Of a DNA stretch of 64,000 bases, positions 12,540 to 24,301 are shown one piece after another. This DNA comes from Loxodes magnus (lineage: Eukaryota; Ciliophora; Karyorelictea; Loxodida; Loxodidae). The stretch spans positions 566,001 through 630,000 of the forward strand of contig CAMPDV010000122.1 of the NCBI GenBank assembly GCA_946699065.1. The letters run 5' to 3'. Numbering within the stretch: the stretch's first letter is position 1; every line of letters starts with the position of its first letter. Made by a program: the position numbers and the translations under genes. The notes under the pieces were generated by a model, which did no database searches, was not told the origin of the DNA, and saw only the letters and a program-made list of their open reading frames with translations.

Positions 12540-13086
12540 AATTAAAACGTTTCCTAATCAAATCTTAGCCTTGAAAAGAAGGCAAACATGTTCCTTGTCA
12601 GCACTGTCTTTCAAGTGGAGTTTCAAATCATAAGTTCCTGGTGGAATCATTGAAGGCATGGGAAGTACTGAAGTGACACTGCAAGTTGTTCCACTTGAGC
12701 ATGATCCTGAAAAAGCGAGTTTATCCTCGAAAATTGTTGTACCACTGTAAATAACATCAAGTAATCCTTTAGTGATGGTGAAAGATGCTCTGGTGTTACC
12801 AGTAATAACTACATTTTCATTTGCACCAGCTTTGATTGGCCATGGGCTTACAGTGAGTGAGGTAGCAGTCATTGAAACTCCTCCACAGTCGGTGAAAGCA
12901 ACAGTATCTTCTAATTATGAGTCATATTATTTCAATACATCTCCTAATTCTTGATGAAGTTATCTCAAGAAGGTTAAATCAACGGCAGTTGAGAAAGCTA
13001 CTAAAGCGAAGACTACCAACAAAGATTTCATTTTATAATAATAAAGATACTCTTCTTTTAAATAACTAACACGTAATTAACACGCT
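12540..13086. repeat. Duplicated block, copy 2 (contains ML gene)
   Basis: Second copy of the block at 3743-4288, same orientation, 8.8 kb away, 547 bp. Two differences in about 546 bases were seen. Neither end carries a visible target-site duplication or terminal inverted repeat. Confidence 0.95.
12558..13031 (-). CDS. Secreted ML-domain (NPC2/MD-2-like) lipid-binding protein, copy 2
   Basis: 157 residues, the same protein as the copy at 3761-4234: signal peptide, then an ML domain with the three cysteine positions DCGG, GSC...TTC and HVC. At DNA level one synonymous change (AAG for AAA in the last Lys codon) separates them. Stop codon TGA at 12558-12560. Retention of an intact frame, the upstream ~55 bases and the downstream ~18 bases suggests both copies are expressed, perhaps for dosage. 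It is flanked by spacer on both sides with no neighbouring gene for more than 800 bases. Confidence 0.9.
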
Positions 13087-13922
13087 GAATGATACATAAT
13101 GATGTAACTTTATGTGCAATAAATAAGTGAAATAAACAAAATCTTTTAAATAAAAAAAGTAAAAAAGGTAAAATAAATAGATAAAGGTTAATTTAAAAAA
13201 TAGGAAAACTAAAATAAACAAATATTATTTTGAACTATCTAATTCCAGCTAATCTGAAAATCTAAATTAGTAGGATTTTAGCAACATTAAGTATTTGATG
13301 TTTTGTAATAGAAAACTTTTTATTACCTTTAATTTAACTTTAAACTGATAAAAGTTTAGACAGTTGCATACTTCCAAGATAGAACGTATGTTTCTATAAT
13401 TTATTAAATAACTATATATATATTACAAAGTATAATTTTAAGGTAATAGATTTTTACATTAATTAATTACTAACTAATCTGATTTATTTACAGGTTATTA
13501 TTAGTCTATTTATCCTAAATCTCATTTTAAAATTGAAATTATTATATATTTTTATATATAACAAATATGGTTAATATATGGAAAGATGAAAATATAGTAA
13601 ATGATATTCTAATCAAAGACAATATTAATAATTAAATAAAAAGAAAAAGTAAAGACTGCAGTATACTACCTGCATAAGTAGATAAATACAACCTATTAGT
13701 GATAATTAATTTGCTTAAGTCATTTCTGCTGTCCCGTAAGTTTTTGATGGAATGGGTTTTCATTAGATAGAAGATAGAAAAGATAGAGTGGCTAAGAAAT
13801 ATAAGCAATGATTAAAGAAATAATGAGATAAGTTATGTTAGAATTTAAAATTATATTGTACAATAATTATATTATATTAAGTAATCCTTATTTAAAGCAA
13901 ATTTATTTTCCATTTTCTTTAA
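13087..13922. other. Spacer upstream of the B-box gene
   Basis: AT-rich. The reading frame of the B-box gene stays open back to about 13650 and includes a moderately protein-like stretch (MGFHQIEDRKDRVAKKYKQW from about 13749), so an upstream start is possible. Another frame from 13567 (MVNIWKDENIVND) is also protein-like but could not be joined by an intron of the usual kind. Confidence 0.4.
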
Positions 13923-15575
13923 ATGTAAGATCCAACTTAAATCTGCAAAGAAAAAGAGCATTTAGGCATTTGCTATGCGTGGTGCGGAGACCATGACTAA
14001 TCTGTTTGTTCTGTTTGTGTTATTAATAAACATAACAGATGCAATAAATAAGCTTTTAAAGAGGTTAACGATTCAAATAACTAAAAGCTTAAGAAATAAG
14101 TTTAAAAATTAGAAAACTTGCTACAGTGTGAAACTAGATGCAGTGAGCATTTACAATTGATTGCTTCTGATTTCAGTGAGCATTTATAACTGGAAAGAGA
14201 GCAATTGAAAAATAAGATTTAATAGCTAAAAAATTAAATAGAATAACTTGAGAATCAAATAAATAATTAACATTAAAATAATCTATAAGCAATAAAAAAT
14301 GAATAACTTAAATTGAAAAACGTATTAAGTAGTTTCAAATAGCAAGTTTAAAATAAGAAGCAAGAAATAGAATCGAAACTAAATTCATAAGAAAATATAT
14401 AAAGGAATATAGAAGAATTTATTTTGAATAAAGAAGAATAAAACTTTGAATAATTCTATAAAAATGTAGATTTCATTGCATAATATCTTTCTCAGTCACT
14501 TTAATAATATGATAAAGAGTATCCTAAAATTACTATGGAGTAAATAGATCTAAGCAAATTTATCAAATTTTATTAGGAGGAAGAAACTTCAATTTAAAGA
14601 TTAGAAATTATAAATGATAATTTTGAAAAATATTAAATTTAAAAAGGATATCAAGAATAGCAAATAGAACAATTTCTACCTCCCTCTCCTATCGAGAATC
14701 TAAATGCTAGTTGAATTTTTGAGGAGAAAGAAGGTTTGTTAAAGTTATCAGCTGACAAAAAAATTATTTTAAAATAAGGATCTTCATATTAATATTAATG
14801 TGCTTTGATAGACAAAACTATTAATCATGGAATCGCTATTTTTGTTTTTTAAGCTAATAGAATTGGAGATGAAAATTTTGCTGATTTGCTAGTAGGAGTT
14901 CGATCTTCGCTAAATCAAAAAAAAATTGATTTTGGAGAATGTATGAATGGGTTTTAAACATCGAAAGTCTGAGCTATTAACAAGAACGGGTTCTCATACA
15001 GACCTGTTAATAAAGAGCTTAAGCCCAAATTCAATCAACAATAATTCTTATCTCAAAGCTAAAACACATAAACTCATAAAGAAGATAGCTCTGATAACGA
15101 TACAGAAGCTGAAGGAATTTAGCAAGAAGATAGAAAAGAAGAATTTAAAGAATCAGAGAGTTTAGAAGTATAGGATTAAGAAATCAAGTAATAAAAAAAA
15201 GATTTTGAAACAGAAATTTCCAACAAAAATAAAACTTAAATGAGCTTTAATGATAAAGACTATCTAGAAATTACCATAAATATGAACGAGCACAAAGTAT
15301 TAATTAGAAAGAATAATCAACAATTCTATGAATGCTTTGAAGATGTACATGATCCTGTTTCACCTTATGTATGTATGGGAGGTACCAATTAACAAGTAAC
15401 TTTATGCAAAAGTATTAGAAAGCTTGAAAGAGAAAGCAAATTTGCTCAAAAAGCCAACTTTACTGGGTTATTAGATTTAAATTCGCAAAAAGTGCAAGAG
15501 ATTTCAATTTAAAGTAGAAATTATGAATTTTTTTAAATTAACTTGATAAATTTAAATTTAACAATTTATCTATGA
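13923..15575 (+). CDS. TRIM-like protein: B-box zinc finger, coiled coil, split SPRY domain
   Basis: 550 residues from the ATG at 13923, chosen because the zinc finger begins nine codons later. Residues ~8-40 form a B-box (ICKEKEHLGICYAWCGDHDQ continuing SVCSVCVINKHNRC). A long Gln/Asn/Glu coiled coil follows to ~225. From ~255 a SPRY-like domain begins (LLKLSADKKIILKQ, HGIAIFVFQANRIG, FADLLVGVRSS, KVWAINKNGFSYRP). It is interrupted by an acidic Glu/Asp/Gln/Ser/Lys segment of about 95 residues (~360-450), after which the remaining SPRY strands appear (YLEITINMNEHKVLIRKNNQ, PYVCMGGTNQQVTL). TRIM-like proteins without RING usually act as scaffolds. Two TGA codons are Trp. The first in-frame TGA after the domain is at 15573; the last 15 residues are AT-rich, so the end may be slightly earlier. 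Confidence 0.75.
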
Positions 15576-16920
15576 CTTCTTTATTCTAAAGATATCTTAT
15601 TTATTCTATTGGGCTAGGAGAGCAACTCTTAAGATAAAAATTAATTATAATTTAGTTATTCAAATATCCTTATGAATTTTCATTTCTCTTAGAAAGAAAC
15701 TAATTATTATGCCAAAATGATAGATAAACATAAGAACTAATTAAATGATTATGATAGTAGAAATAGGCTAGATAGATAGTTTAATATTAATTAAAATCAT
15801 TTTCTGGAGCAAATAAATCTATTTAGCTTAAAAAGCCTCTAAATATAGATAATAATGAAAATACTATAGCTGTAAAGTTTAAATAATGCTTTATTAGACA
15901 GATCTTAGCTATAATAAGCTTAATAAAATGTCTTTTAGTTAATGAATTAAATTTATTATCAATTCAAGCTATATAAGAAGATAGTTATAAATAACAAGCT
16001 TTCATCAATTTTATTCGCATTTAGAAACTGCATACTTAGTTTTTCCCATCGTATCTAAATTTACTGTGATATCTCTCAATTTACTGACTTATTTTCTTTT
16101 ATTTAAAATGAATAAAAGGATTAAATGGGAATTATTAATAATGTACATCCACTAGAGCCATAAAAAGCTTAAAGATAAGTTAATAAAATAATGCTTAGAA
16201 AAAGAGAAAGCTATTAAGGGAATAGTAGAAAGATAATTTACTTTAAATTAGAACAAACATAAAGTAGCTTTAACAGCATGAGTAATAATCATTAGTCTTT
16301 TCAAACTATGATAAGAAAATGTAAATAGTGAAATCTTTACAAACAAATGAGAAAATGAATATAATAAAGATATCTTGAATATCATATTTTATAAGGTAAT
16401 TTTATAAAATAGTAGTAAAGAAACATTTTTAAAGAAATAATTAATATCTCCCATCTTATTATAATCAAAGGCAGATATAAAAACAAACTATTTCTCAATT
16501 GTAAAAATTTGAATAATCTTAAAATGTAGCTTTGCTCTAAAATATTTAGATTTTCTCTATCTAAATAATATTATTAAATTACACTATTATATCCATTATA
16601 AATAAGCATAAAAAAGTAAAATACATAATTGAATCTCTTTAAAAGGCTCATAAAACATTTCAAGTTAAATGTAAAATTAAAAAACACTAAATAAATTTAA
16701 ATTCATAATCTCAATAGATAATCAATGAAGCTTATAAAAATCTTTAATATATTGAATAATTCATATAATAAATTGAATTAATATCACCTATTCTAGTTAC
16801 TAAATATATAAATAAAGATTTATCTTGAACTAATTAAAGAAATAATGAGGCTAATACCAGATAAATGATAATAAAATAATAATCATATTGTTTTAAAAAT
16901 TGATAATAATAACAAAATAA
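15576..16920. other. Intergenic spacer between convergent genes
   Basis: 1.3 kb of AT-rich DNA between the 3' ends of the B-box gene and the CDPK-like gene. No gene, repeat or hairpin stood out. Confidence 0.5.
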
Positions 16921-18618
16921 TTAATTCTGAGGCTCTTGCTTTGAAAGAATGTTCTTTTTGCTTGCTTTTTTAATATTGTTCTTTTTTTTAACTTCTTTTT
17001 CTCCTTTAATGACTTATTGTATTGTAGTCTCAATTTTACTTTGTATATTCGAGTTTATTTTCATTTAAGAAACTTCCTCTTAGTGCATATCTTTTAGCAT
17101 TTTCATAAATTCTTAGTAATCTATTTCTTATTATCCATCACCTGGAAAAAGACTGTCAATGAAATTAACGGAACTTCTTTTAATACTGGCTAGAGCGTTT
17201 TTAAACTCATAAAGTGTAATTTTGTTGCGATTGTTTTTGTCAATTGTTTTAAAGAGTTACTAAAGCTTATGTTAGTTTAACAAATTGGTAGATTCTATTG
17301 TTGCTGCAACAAACTCATTGAAGTCTATAAATCCAGAACCATCCACATCAATAGTTTTAAAGAGCTATTCTATCAATTTTTCATTAGCATTTTCTCCAAA
17401 AGCAGATTTATACCCATTGATAAGTTCTTCTTGTGAAAGCATGCCATCATTGTTTTTATCCATCCTTCTAAATTGTTCTTCTAAAACAGCTCTTTCTTCC
17501 TAAGTGGAAAGTAAGCAACAAAGTTATATAATAGCATTCTTATTATGCTAATCTTTCTATCCAAAGTTCTTCATATTTTGAAAAGTTAGCTATCCAAATA
17601 AAGGTAAGCTAATTGTAGCTTGCTATTGCTCCATTCACTTAGATTTCAGTACTTATTCAACTGTTGCTCTTTCTCTATGGTTAGGTTTAAGCATGAACCT
17701 GATTAGAAATTAGGCTTCTTTAGATATAGAGCTTTTTGGGAAAGTTAATTTAGATTAAAGAATTTACTGGTAAATTTCTTAATTTGTTCCTTAGAAAGGT
17801 AAATATCCCATAAGCATTGTATATAGAATAACTCCGCAAGATCAAACATCTGTTTTTTCTCCTATGTCTTTATTCCTAAGAATTTCAGGAGAAGCGTATT
17901 AAGGATTTTCAATCAGAATTTTCCTATAGCTTGACCTAAATCCCATGCTTGTATCAGTCACCTTTATTTCACTTTAATAAGTAGGTTTTTTAAGAAGAAT
18001 TGACTCAGTTCGCAAGCACTTATGATAAATCTTTTTATTATGAAGATATCTTAGAACCGATAGAATTTACTGAAGTATATTAGCTGCATATTACTCGCTA
18101 AAACTTTCGTTTGCAATGACCTTTTCTAACAAGTCTCCTCCTTTACATAGTTCAAATATTAGAAAGTATTTAGTATCATCTTAAAATAGCTCATAAAAAT
18201 GAAGTATAGATGGATGCGAAATTTCCTGTAATGCATTTATTTCTTAAACAAACCCTCCTATATCACTAATAAAGCTTTTTCTTATACACTTAACTGCCCT
18301 TTATTCTTAGGTTAGCAAATGTAAAGCAGTTTTTACACTTCCTCGCATTCCTCTGCCTATAACCTCACCCAACTCATAAGAATCTTCAATTTTCGTAGTT
18401 TTAGCTAAAATCTAAAAATCTCTGAATGATTTCGAATTCTATTTTTTTGGACTCATTCCTATCTAGTTCGTTTTTTATCTTAGCATAGAAAGTCTTCTAC
18501 TAGTATTCATTAGCTGGTAATTATTTAAGGTAGGAGAAAAAGCAATTTCTTCTCCATCATCATATTGAATTACTATTTAATTTTCAGAGTTTTAGCATGT
18601 AGAGCATGAGCCCCCCAT
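16921..18618 (-). CDS. CDPK-like pseudokinase with EF hands
   Basis: 565 residues if it ends at the TAA at 16921. It starts MGGSCSTC, a likely N-myristoylation/palmitoylation signal for membrane attachment. The kinase domain has a good glycine loop (IGRGMRGSV, ~87) and ATP lysine (AVKCI, ~110), but the HRDLKPEN loop reads HKCLRTES (~199) and DFG reads DTS (~222), so Asp of both motifs' catalytic function is lost or altered; SPE, DVWSCGVILY and HRERAT follow. C-terminal EF hands: EF1 DKNNDGMLSQEE (~387) and EF2 DVDGSGFIDFNE (~424) are canonical, EF3 (DKNNRNKITLYE, ~460) is weaker, EF4 is degenerate. It should sense calcium but not phosphorylate in the usual way. No in-frame TGA occurs until 16711, after ~70 codons of AT-rich sequence that does not look coding, so TAA probably terminates this gene. 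Two Trp are TGA. Confidence 0.85.
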
Positions 18619-20972
18619 TTATTTAATAAATCTTAATTAAAATAGAATACTCTCTTTAAAACTTAAACTATAGATTACGCATATTCTATATCAACCTTCA
18701 ACATTTTGCTTTTCTCTTTTATTGTCTATTTTTCTTGCTTATTAGCACGAATTTATAGCTTTATTTTTTATAAGGCTATTTTACTGATTATTTAGTTATT
18801 AAGTTTAGGCTTATATTTTTAAGAAAAGAAGAGCTAAATAATTTGCCTGGAGCCTTTATCCTTTTAACTTTTACCTTTAATTACCAAATTTAAACAAAAT
18901 AATTGCTTAAAAGTTTAATTTACTAATCTTAAGCCAAGTAATTAATGTAGATATACTAATTTCTTATTTACTCTAGCAATTCTATATCATTTCTACCTAA
19001 TCTTCTATATATTTATATTTTAAGTCATATCTAAGAAATATTTGTTTATCAACTAAACTAGGTGTATTTTAATCATCTTGATGTAGAGGAGCATTAAAAT
19101 TTTATGAAAGTCACTTAATTAAATAATATATTTTCTTAATAGTTTTAGTATCAATAAAATCTAATTAGAGAGGGGCTGAATAGCTGGTTTAGCTGCTAAT
19201 ACTTTTCAATTATGTTTAATCTTGGCTGATATTTAGATTATATAGATGATTATAGAGTTTAATTTATATTGTGCATCTATATACAGCTATAAATAACTTT
19301 AAGGAAACCATTTATAATGTAAGATATTTGAATACAATAAACTAGTGTTTCCTAATTAAACTATCCTTTATATATAAGCAAGTAAGATGTAGTTAACTTG
19401 ATTCTTCTCATTTAAAGATTATATACTCGTAATAGAGTAAAACTAACAAATTAATTCAAATAACTAACTATGCATTTATAACTCTCTACCTCTATTATAT
19501 AGCTATCTAGTTATTTTTCTGTTTACCTTAAACTCTTAAAGCTTTTGATAAATCCAATTAACTTTAATACTGATAATGCTTGCTTTATATTAGCTTTATA
19601 GATTAAGGAAATAATTGATGAAAAGACTTTCTTCAATGTAAATATTCTGTAGAGTTTAAATTAATAGCTGGCTTGTAAGGAACTTAATTAAAAAGAAATA
19701 GTAGTAACTTATTCCTGCAACTTAGCTAGAAACTATTTAAAATCTAATTTTTCTTTAGTAAACTAGTTAACTGCAATTGCTTCTTCCTATACTTATTTCA
19801 ATTTCTATCAAGGCATATTGAGATTTATTGTATTTCTAACTTTCAAATTTAAAAAGGTTAAAGCAAGTCTTTATTATTATAATTATAGATATCCAGTAGG
19901 ATTTTATATCTAATTAGGGACATAAATTAGAGAATTTAAATAATTAAGCTAAATTAGTGGTTATTTCCTTGTTAATAGTAAGCATAGTATAATACAGCAT
20001 TAGATAAGTAAACTATTAGCTTAGAACTAAATAATATAAGCTATTATATATCTAATAAAGATTTAAACCCATTAATAGATTACTTATAATACTTAGTTCC
20101 TTTACTAATTATGCTTTAATATTCTAATAATAAATAGTAGCAGAAGTGCTTATAGATTGGTATAAGTATTAAAGTAGCACTAAGAAGAGATAGACATTTG
20201 AACTTTGAGAAATTATATCTAGTTTATATATTAATTTTTGTATATGTAAGCTTAGCAAAGTTTTAAATGGTGTTGCTTATAGAATAATTATAATAAATGG
20301 ATTATGATATAAAGATAGTAAATTGAATGATACTTAGTAATTAAAAGCTATAATTTCTATAATCTACTTAAATTACTTAGTATTTTTATATTTTATTAAG
20401 TTATTTGCTACTAATCATCTTCTAGTCCATAAATCTTCTATACTCATGATAGAGAACAAGAAATTACAAAGATTAAAGAGTAGTAAAATAAAATATTTTG
20501 CAAGTAATCTATAAAATAATCTAGCAATTAGATTATACAAACTATTATATTCGTGGAAAACCAAGCAAAGGTGACTTTAGGTGCATATATAATAACTATT
20601 ATATAAATAACTAAAGAAAATTTATTATGAATCCCAAAAGCTAAATTTCTGAAATTAATTACATTTAAATATTTTTATTTATACCCATTTCAATAAATAT
20701 TACAAGTCTTATTTCTTCTCTACTAAACAAACTTCTCTCTAGTTTCTTTAATAAATAAACAAATTTGGCATAACTAATTACTTTTATATAACTTAAACAA
20801 GAAGTAATTAGTATGTTATTTCTTTAACCACATAACTGAGAAGAATAGAATTGTTTAATAGTAAATGGCCAAGCAAAAATAATAGCTTTTAAATTATTTC
20901 TTTGTGTTATCTGAACTATTTTTTAAAGTTACATCATATAAATAAAGTTTTGCATTAAAAGAAATAAAATAA
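18619..20972. other. Intergenic spacer between divergent genes
   Basis: 2.35 kb without a recognisable gene. It must contain the promoters of the CDPK-like gene (leftward) and the LITAF gene (rightward), but no motif could be assigned. Confidence 0.5.
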
Positions 20973-21454
20973 ATGGCGAACTATAGAGCGATGAACTAAG
21001 CCTAATACCCTGCGGTTCCTAACATTTAACAGTCTTCATAATTTTAATATTAAAGAAACTAAGGCTATTAATACTAAAATCCTGTCTATTAGCCAAATTA
21101 GATGGCTTAAAAGCAAGTTCCTTATTAGAGCAACACCTGGTAGAATAATTAAATATCTTCATAAGCTCCTTATGTTAATGTTGATTAAGCTTACTATAAT
21201 GCATAAGCTCCGTAACTATTTTAATATTTAGAAATCAGCCTTACTAAGCTCGATGCTTTAAGTGCCAATAAGATGTTTTAACAAATGTTTAGTATAAAAT
21301 AGGTATTTTCTCATATCTTTCATCTGCTGGCTTTTGCCTATTTGGATGCTGGTGTGGATGCTGCTTAATTCCATTTTTCTTGCCCTGGTTTAAAGATGTA
21401 GAGCATTATTGTTCAATGTGCAATACAGCATTGGGAAAATGTGCGAAAATTTGA
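20973..21454 (+). CDS. LITAF-domain membrane protein with Q/N/Y-rich N-terminus
   Basis: 153 residues after removing a 20-nt intron (21212-21231). The first ~85 residues are low-complexity, rich in Gln, Tyr, Asn, Pro and Ala. The C-terminal LITAF domain has the split zinc site CFKC (~90) and HYCSMC (~140), with the Cys-rich membrane-dipping segment between (GFCLFGCWCGCCLIPFFLPW). LITAF proteins sit on the cytosolic face of endosomes and lysosomes through this segment, and proline/tyrosine-rich N-termini recruit sorting partners. Neither the CxxC half nor the second half is in one frame without the intron. All Trp are TGG; many Gln are TAA/TAG. Stop TGA at 21452. Confidence 0.9.
21212..21231 (+). 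other. 20-nt intron
   Basis: GTAACTATTTTAATATTTAG. Its removal joins ...YYNAQAP to NQPYQARCFKC, bringing the CFKC zinc half-site into the same frame as the N-terminal region. Confidence 0.93.
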
Positions 21455-21818
21455 ATTAAAATACTATTTTTAGCTAATAAATTCATAGCATCTGACTTAC
21501 TTTAGCTTACTAGCTTCCATATACATAGCATATTACCTATTCAAAACTTCATACACATATTTCCTTCTTTTACATAGTCTTTGCATAGTTAAAATTGCCT
21601 ACTACATAATAACTAAAATAATACTCTGAAGTATGAAGAAATAAAAGTAAATAATATAAACTATTAAGGTATTATTAAGCAATAAAAGTAATAGGAATAC
21701 TGCTAAATCTAATACAAGGTAATTGAACTAACTCTTTAGAATTCCTTATAATATAAGCATTCTGACCCTTTTTTAAAGGGAATTATTTAACTTAAAATAA
21801 GCTAATTTTTAAACTTTA
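21455..21818. other. Short spacer, nothing recognised
   Basis: 364 bp of AT-rich DNA between two genes on the same strand. Confidence 0.5.
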
Positions 21819-22569
21819 ATGGAGAGTACTAATTTTTTTATTAAAATAAAGCCTCAAGAAAAACGCATTTTAAAGGCTTACTCAGAGAAAGGTAATAAAT
21901 TATGCAGTTAAAGATTGTGAGGAATAATTAAAATAGAGTATTAAGCAAGTTAAGCTTGATTTTTAGAAAAAAGTACAAGAAAAAATAAGTACGAGCAGCA
22001 TTGATTTGAATTCACTTAGTTTTAAGGACATTAATACATATCAAATAGAGGAAATGAAAAATATTGACAATTTAATATCAGAACTGTAAAGTGTAAAAGT
22101 AAACAGGCAAAGATCTAATAAGAAATTAACTTTGCATAAGTCTTAAAACTTTAGTATGATGAGTTTATCAAAAAATCATTTAGCAAAGCCTTCTTTTAAC
22201 GCAGAGTAAATTCCTCGTAGTTTAACTTCTAAATCAAGTAAAAGCATTGACTTATTCACAAATTAGAGTAAAATAAGGTAATCTTACAAAAAGAGCATAT
22301 TAGAAAAACGAACAAAAAGAATTAGCTAATAAATTTATGAACCAAAGTAAAAAGCAAGTTTAGTTAGCTAAAGCTCAATATATTCTAAAATTAATTCTAA
22401 TAAACCCATGAAATTAAAAAAATCCTTGAGTAAAAAGGTAGAATAAAGGAATACAAAAAAGAGCTCCATGGATAAATTATTAATGATTGTAAATAAACAT
22501 ATAAAGAATTGTCCTTAGCTACGTAAAGATATTCTGAATGAAGGTCTGGATTTTCTATTTAATTCTTGA
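21819..22569 (+). CDS. Small basic Ser/Lys-rich protein, unknown function
   Basis: 244 residues after removal of a 16-nt intron (21892-21907). The N-terminal ~75 residues look helical (PQEKRILKAYSEKVKDCEEQ, IEEMKNIDNLISEL); the rest is basic and Ser/Lys/Gln-rich with no clear domain, ending KDILNEGLDFLFNS and TGA at 22567. There is no Trp codon at all. Without the intron the frame change produces poorer sequence and the TGA end is lost. No family is recognised; a cytoskeletal or nucleic-acid-binding role would be guesswork. Confidence 0.7.
21892..21907 (+). other. 16-nt intron
   Basis: GTAATAAATTATGCAG. Removing it joins KAYSEK to VKDCEEQLKQ and leads to a clean TGA stop. Confidence 0.85.
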
Positions 22570-22871
22570 GTAATTAATTAAAATTTTAAATAAGAACAGC
22601 TAATATCCATATATTTATGCTTAATCAAACAACTTAAAATATTTACTTTTCAAAGTTCTTATCTATTAAATTAACTAGTTAACCCATCAAATTACTGTAA
22701 AATAAGTTCAAAATTTGTTTGACTTACTAGGGATAAGGTAAGATATAAAAATAGCAGGTTTTATAAAGAAATGATAAGCTTTCAGATAAAGGAGAAAATT
22801 AACGATAAAAGATGTTTTGAAATAAAGAGAAAGGATGACTAATAAGACATTTATTAGGTTAAATTAATTCA
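22570..22871. other. Spacer between convergent genes
   Basis: About 300 bp of AT-rich sequence, nothing recognised. Confidence 0.5.
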
Positions 22872-23345
22872 TCAATATACATTTATACGCTAAACTGAGG
22901 CTATTGAATACACATTTTTCAGCATATTTTGAGCTACATTCTTTGGATCTTATCTTTTAATTTCTTATTTTTCATGTGCAGCTCCATGAGTATTTATTGA
23001 TTCTTTTAAGCAGCTTTTATAAATTTTATTAAGAAATTCTTTTGCAAATGGAATTTTGGATGATGAATCTTGAACATCTGTAATAGTTTACTTTACAAAC
23101 TTCAAATCCTTTTAGGTCACCTTATTTGATTCTTTTGGAAGTTCTTGGTTTTTTTGAGTTTTCAATTATGCTAATTGTTCTTTTTTAAGCGTTTCATTTA
23201 TAGAATTTTTACCTGATTGATCTATGCGATTAAAAGTACATGCAGTTTCAATGTTCTTTTAAGGAGATTCTTAGTTTTAATACTTTTTATTTTGTTTTAC
23301 TTTTGAATTTTCAACCTAGTGTCCTTTGCAACCTCCACAGCCCAT
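22872..23345 (-). CDS. Small acylated protein, unknown function
   Basis: 157 residues starting MGCGGCKGHQ, which fits N-terminal myristoylation at Gly2 with nearby palmitoylatable cysteines, so it probably sits on the inner face of a membrane. The middle is hydrophilic and Lys/Gln/Ser-rich. The last ~70 residues look helical (KIPFAKEFLNKIYKSCLKES, KNVAQNMLKNVYSIA). No domain is recognised. It ends with two consecutive TGA codons (22869-22874), a tandem stop that is notable where TGA can also be read as Trp. The gene is convergent with the 244-aa gene. Confidence 0.7.
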
Positions 23346-23905
23346 TAAAATGTTACTAAAGAAAAACGATTAAAATAAGAATAAATATAGATAAAAATAA
23401 ATGAAGCCGCTAGTAATCCCTATAACCAATTCTAATCTCTCCAAATGTTATTCAATAAGGAAAAAGAAGATTATTAGCTAGCCCATAATAATAAATTATC
23501 TATTTATGGGATTATTTAGGTCCTTATATCTAATTTAGTCTGATATCTAAAATAAATCTTTATATGATAGAAAATTTAAATTAAGTAAAAGCAATTTTTA
23601 TAAGTAACCTATTTTAACTTTTTGAGGCATATTACTTTTGAATTTTAAGATAGATATAATATTTTATCTTAGTAGGAATGCTTCTATTATAAGTCTATTT
23701 AATTGCCACTAAGTTATATTTACATTTTATCCAGACTACAACTAACCTGCTTAAGCTTTTTAGGTTATAAAGAATGCAAAATGTTTGATTTATTATGTAT
23801 AAGCTAAATAAAAGGGCAAGCCTCATAGTTATTATAGTGGTTGAACAAAGAAGTTGTTGATGAATAATTTTCTTAAATGAATTTGGAAAGATTTCTTTAT
23901 TAAAA
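23346..23905. other. Spacer between divergent genes
   Basis: 560 bp, AT-rich, shared upstream region of the acylated-protein gene and the 131-aa gene. No motif recognised. Confidence 0.5.
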
Positions 23906-24301
23906 ATGGCAGAAGAAGCTTTAACTAAAGTATTGACTACAGTATAAACAACTTACGATTCTCTAGTTAAATTTAAAAATGACACTAAAGTGTAAGTGAA
24001 GGAATATTAAGCCTTTGTATACAAAAACTACGACGATCTATATTAATAAGTCTCAAAAGCAACAGTGGAATCAAATGAATATGCTGAGATGCAAAAACAA
24101 TTACAATTCATAGAAGCTAAGAGATAAAAGCACATTTACCGCACTTCACTATCTTATAGATTACTACAAAGTTTGGCATTTACATCTGCTGTTTATTTAG
24201 TATTCAGGAGAAGAAAATTTAGAAATACCAGTTTGGCTTTGGCTTTATCTTTGGGAACAATATGTCCAGAAGTAAGTCATCCTTTTTACCATAAAGAATG
24301 A
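23906..24301 (+). CDS. Small protein with C-terminal hydrophobic hairpin, unknown
   Basis: 131 residues, MAEEALTKVL to FYHKE. The first ~75 residues are amphipathic helices (VQTTYDSLVKFKNDTKVQ, YKNYDDLYQQVSKATVE). Residues ~85-125 contain two short hydrophobic stretches (LLQSLAFTSAVYLVF and SLALALSLGTICPEV) separated by a basic turn RRRKFRN, suggesting a membrane hairpin such as in organelle-shaping or lipid-droplet proteins; that is inference. TAA/TAG read as Gln seven times; no Trp. Stop TGA at 24299. Sequence quality and composition are typical of a well-expressed conserved gene, but no family is recognised. Confidence 0.75.

Noticed and set aside
3743-13086. The two ML blocks as ends of a mobile element
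   Set aside because: They are direct repeats carrying a complete host-type gene, no target duplication, terminal inverted repeat or transposase lies between them; SAXO and the 7TM-kinase lie between instead.
13567-13700. MVNIWKDENIVND... as N-terminus of the B-box gene
   Set aside because: It is in another frame and no GTAA...AG intron of usual size joins it; the ATG at 13923 lies directly before the zinc finger.
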